A stretch of DNA of 7,636 bases from Alphaproteobacteria bacterium (GTDB taxonomy: Bacteria > Pseudomonadota > Alphaproteobacteria > Rhizobiales > Aestuariivirgaceae): contig JAPLOT010000229.1 in assembly GCA_026400595.1 (NCBI GenBank), positions 1-7,636 on the forward strand. The letters are read 5' to 3'. The notes under the pieces were generated by a model. The model did no database searches. It saw only the letters and a list, made by a program, of their open reading frames with translations, and was not told the origin of the DNA. Made by a program: the position numbers and the translations under genes. Of the stretch, positions 5,597 through 7,636 are shown in pieces (position 1 is the first letter of the stretch; every line of letters begins with the position of its first letter).

Positions 5597-6688
5597 ATGA
5601 GCATCATTCCGCCCAAGCCGTTCCTTGACGAAAAGCTTCCGGGTATCGCCGGGCTCGACCAGCGCTCGCGCGACATCTTCCGGCGGCTGGTCGACACCTA
5701 TCTGGAGACCGGCGAGCCGGTGGGGTCGCGCACCATCTCCCGGATCCTGCCCCACAGCCTGTCGCCGGCCTCGGTGCGCAATGTCATGATGGATCTGGAA
5801 GAAGCGGGGCTGATCTTCTCGCCGCACACCAGTGCCGGCCGCGTGCCCACCGACCTTGGCCTGCGCTTCTTCGTCGATGCCCTCATGGAGGTGGGCTCGA
5901 TGAGCGCCGAGGAGCGCGCCCGCATCGACGCCCAGATCGCCGCCTCCAACCGGCCACGGCGCATCGAGGACGTGCTGGGCGAGGCCACAACGCTGCTATC
6001 CGGTCTTTCCCACTGCGCCGGCGTGATCGTTACCCCCAAGATGAATGCACGGCTGAAGCACATTGAATTCGTCAATCTCGCGCCGGGCCGCGCCCTGGTG
6101 ATCCTGGTGGGCGAGGACGGCGGGGTGGAAAACCGCGTCATCGACGTGCCGCGCGGCCTGCCGCCCTCCACCTTCACGGAAGCCTCGAACTATCTGTCGT
6201 CGCGCTTCCAGGGCAAGACCATCACCGAGGTGCAGCGCGTGGTGCGCGAGGAGATGGACGGCTTGCGCCGCGAGCTTGACGAGGTCTCGGCCCGCATCGT
6301 GGAAGCCGGTGTTGCCGTCTGGGCAGGCGACAACGATCCCCAGGGCAAGACCCTGATCGTCAAGGGTCAGGCCAATCTGCTGGAAAACGCCACCGCGGTG
6401 GCCGACCTGGAACGCATCCGGCGCCTCTTCGACGACATCGAGAACAAGAGCGAGCTGGTGCAGCTCCTGGGGCTCGCCGAGGCAGGCGAGGGGGTGCGCA
6501 TCTTTATCGGCGCGGAGAACCGCCTGTTTTCACTGTCCGGCTCTTCCCTCATCGCAGCACCTTACAAGAACAGCGAGGAGAAGATCGTGGGCGTGCTGGG
6601 AATCATCGGGCCGACCCGGATGAACTATGCCCGGATCATTCCCATGGTGGATTACACCGCCAAGGTCCTGGGCCGCCTGCTCACTTGA
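5597..6688 (+). CDS. hrcA: Heat-inducible transcription repressor HrcA
   Basis: This 363-residue protein fits the HrcA family. HrcA represses class I heat-shock genes (typically groESL and sometimes dnaK/grpE) by binding CIRCE, and its folding is assisted by GroEL so that it senses chaperone load. The N-terminal winged helix is clear: LDQRSRDIFRRLVDTYLETG (20-39), then PVGSRTISRILPHSLSPASV (41-60), with RNVMMDLEEAGLI and SPHTSAGRVPT finishing near residue 85. The remainder is the GAF-like and dimerisation regions, ending with the conserved GVLGIIGPTRMNYARIIPMV segment. The start has no Shine-Dalgarno, as noted for its promoter. It is followed by grpE after 64 bp. No CIRCE inverted repeat was seen near hrcA or grpE, so self-regulation through CIRCE is not supported here. 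Confidence 0.96.
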   Translation: MSIIPPKPFLDEKLPGIAGLDQRSRDIFRRLVDTYLETGEPVGSRTISRILPHSLSPASVRNVMMDLEEAGLIFSPHTSAGRVPTDLGLRFFVDALMEVGSMSAEERARIDAQIAASNRPRRIEDVLGEATTLLSGLSHCAGVIVTPKMNARLKHIEFVNLAPGRALVILVGEDGGVENRVIDVPRGLPPSTFTEASNYLSSRFQGKTITEVQRVVREEMDGLRRELDEVSARIVEAGVAVWAGDNDPQGKTLIVKGQANLLENATAVADLERIRRLFDDIENKSELVQLLGLAEAGEGVRIFIGAENRLFSLSGSSLIAAPYKNSEEKIVGVLGIIGPTRMNYARIIPMVDYTAKVLGRLLT

Positions 6689-6712
6689 TTTTTCTGGCCT
6701 GACGGCCGATAT
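6684..6712 (+). promoter_or_regulatory. Candidate heat-shock (sigma-32 type) promoter for grpE
   Basis: CTTGATT (6684-6690, overlapping the hrcA stop) and GCCGATAT (6705-6712) with a 14-nt spacer resemble the RpoH consensus CTTGAAA-N13-15-CCCCATNT. The -10 element matches five of seven fixed positions. Transcription would start about 33 nt before the grpE ATG. This is a weak match. Confidence 0.3.
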
Positions 6713-6752
6713 GCGGCGGATATTCCCGACTGACTGACCAGAGAGCGTGAGC

Positions 6753-7310
6753 ATGGCTGACGAGACGAAGACCCCTGACCCGCAGGATTCCGAGGTGGAA
6801 ACCCCCTTCGCCGACGCCGATGTCGACGCCCGCGACCTCGAGATCGCCATGCTCAAGGACGAGGTTGCCGCCCTTAAGGACCGGCTGCTGCGCACCGCCG
6901 CCGACATGGACAATCTGCGCAAGCGGGCCGAGCGCGAAAAGGCCGAGGCCACGCTCTATGCCGCCACCAATTTCGCCCGCGACCTGCTGAGCGTGTCCGA
7001 CAACATGCAGCGCGCGCTCGCCGCCATGTCGCAGGAGGCCAAGGACGGCGCCGATGCGGTGACCCGAAACCTGATGACCGGCGTGGAAATGACCGAGAAA
7101 GAGCTGCTCAACGTCTTCCAGCGCTACGGCATCCGCAAGGTCGACACCGTCGGCCACAAGTTCGATCCCAATCTTCATCAGGCCCTCTTCGAGGTGCCGA
7201 CCAAGGACCATCCTCCCGGGACGGTGGTCCAGGAAATGCAGTCGGGTTTTGCCATCGGCGACCGCTGCCTGAGGCCGGCCATGGTGGGGGTTGCCAAGGC
7301 CGAGGGCTGA
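6753..7310 (+). CDS. grpE: Nucleotide exchange factor GrpE
   Basis: This 185-residue protein is the DnaK co-chaperone that drives ADP release and so recycles DnaK in protein folding. The order is typical: an acidic disordered N-terminus (about 1-27), a long dimerising coiled coil (about 28-90, LKDEVAALKDRLLRTAADMD and NLRKRAEREK), a short helical part, and the C-terminal beta domain. The beta domain has GHKFDPNLHQALFEVP (134-149) and the family signature GFAIGDRCLRPAMV (165-178). I chose the ATG at 6753 because AGAGAG lies 7 nt upstream; a GTG two codons earlier (6747) is possible. It follows hrcA on the same strand with a 64-bp gap, so it is either co-transcribed or driven by the candidate promoter there. 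No intrinsic terminator is visible after the stop. Confidence 0.96.
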   Translation: MADETKTPDPQDSEVETPFADADVDARDLEIAMLKDEVAALKDRLLRTAADMDNLRKRAEREKAEATLYAATNFARDLLSVSDNMQRALAAMSQEAKDGADAVTRNLMTGVEMTEKELLNVFQRYGIRKVDTVGHKFDPNLHQALFEVPTKDHPPGTVVQEMQSGFAIGDRCLRPAMVGVAKAEG

Positions 7311-7368
7311 GCGGCAAGGGCCAAAGCTCAGGTGGGATGGTTGAAGTGACGGGTGCCGACAGATTTCG

Positions 7369-7384
7369 GAGGATAGAGATCCTC
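7369..7384. repeat. Hairpin containing a Shine-Dalgarno-like sequence
   Basis: GAGGATAGAGATCCTC has perfect 6-bp arms around AGAG. The left arm, with the preceding G, forms GGAGGA, a strong ribosome-site match, but no start codon follows at a usable distance. It may be the leftover translation start of the damaged gene downstream. Confidence 0.3.
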
Positions 7385-7405
7385 TAGGCCGAGAATGGCG
7401 AAATC

Positions 7406-7630
7406 GTGGGTGCCTCTTCTGAAGGATATTCCTCCCGCAAGCATTGCCTGGCCAATGCTGAACGGGACACGGCCACCGACAATTGGGAGTTCTATCGCGA
7501 CAAGCGAGGCGGTTACCGCTGGCGCTGCTTCTCCCCGGCCATCAAGAATCAGGAGGGCAAGTCGACGGATGCCTTCTCATCAAAGAAGTACGCCGAGAAC
7601 AACGCCCGAATCAACGGCTGGAAGGGCTAG
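7406..7630 (+). CDS. YegP/DUF1508-family protein, probably truncated at its 5' end
   Basis: The 74-residue frame from GTG 7406 contains one complete DUF1508 unit: NWEFYRDKRGGYRWRCFSPA, then KSTDAFSSKKYAENNARING up to residue 71. Before it is the second half of another unit (GASSEGYSSRKHCLANAERD, residues 2-21). The two halves align well (GASSEGYSSRKH with GKSTDAFSSKKY), as in tandem-repeat YegP proteins. In the same frame just upstream of the GTG, codons 7388-7405 read AENGEI, exactly the family wording expected there, but a TAG at 7385-7387 precedes them. The N-terminal half of repeat one (the WEFYRDK...RWR part) is missing. No good ribosome site precedes the GTG. The gene may therefore be a decayed copy. 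YegP-type proteins are small and poorly characterised; I assign no function. Codon use is like the neighbours. Confidence 0.65.
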   Translation: MGASSEGYSSRKHCLANAERDTATDNWEFYRDKRGGYRWRCFSPAIKNQEGKSTDAFSSKKYAENNARINGWKG

Positions 7631-7636
7631 ATCGAC

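Noticed and set aside
5597..6752. CIRCE element near hrcA or grpE
   Set aside because: I looked for TTAGCACTC and GAGTGCTAA and found neither upstream of hrcA nor upstream of grpE.
6689..6752. Intrinsic terminator between hrcA and grpE (GGCCTGACGGCC)
   Set aside because: The stem is only 4 bp and is not followed by a T run; the T stretch precedes it.
7395..7636. Alternative open frame from the ATG at 7395, overlapping the DUF1508 gene
   Set aside because: Its peptide is Ser/Pro/Arg-rich shadow sequence, while the frame of 7406-7630 shows clear family motifs.

Overview
The window is GC-rich chromosomal DNA from an alphaproteobacterium. Gene content and order point there: grpE-hrcA on one side, divergent rph-rdgB-hemW, then rsmI-yraN-gshB. 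That arrangement is the conserved alphaproteobacterial housekeeping neighbourhood, and the protein sequences look alphaproteobacterial. I cannot name a genus. Almost every base between 270 and 7310 is coding, and there are no tRNA, rRNA, CRISPR or insertion-sequence features.

Layout, left to right. Positions 1-95 (minus) hold the 5' end of a sulfide:quinone oxidoreductase-like flavoprotein that runs off the left edge. Its upstream region (96-269) is strikingly AT-rich and carries two overlapping palindromes on a predicted promoter. Positions 270-2477 (minus) are a tightly coupled operon, rsmI -> yraN -> gshB: 16S rRNA methylation, an endonuclease-like protein and glutathione synthesis. Positions 2509-2664 (plus) hold a tiny predicted lipoprotein squeezed between the rsmI start and the hemW stop. 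Positions 2661-5519 (minus) are a second coupled operon, rph -> VOC-rdgB fusion -> hemW: RNA 3'-end trimming, nucleotide-pool sanitation and heme trafficking. Its reading frames touch or overlap at every junction. Position 5597 onward (plus) is the divergent heat-shock pair hrcA -> grpE. A short YegP/DUF1508-type gene with a damaged-looking 5' end follows at 7406-7630.

How the genes fit together. Most are general housekeeping or stress genes kept together by conserved synteny rather than one pathway. The rph/hrcA divergent region (5520-5596) packs two back-to-back promoters into 77 bp. The hrcA promoter sits so close to its ATG that the message should be leaderless. No CIRCE element was seen, so HrcA probably acts elsewhere in the genome. 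The gshB-sqr adjacency is loosely suggestive because glutathione is a sulfane-sulfur acceptor for many sulfide:quinone oxidoreductases, but each has its own transcription unit.

The most unusual points are the in-frame VOC-RdgB fusion, the palindromic operator-like element before sqr, the minimal lipoprotein in the slot where relatives often carry an LpoA-like gene, the TTG start required for hemW, the predicted leaderless hrcA, and the truncated tandem DUF1508 gene. I found no clear evidence of a wholly new multi-gene system.
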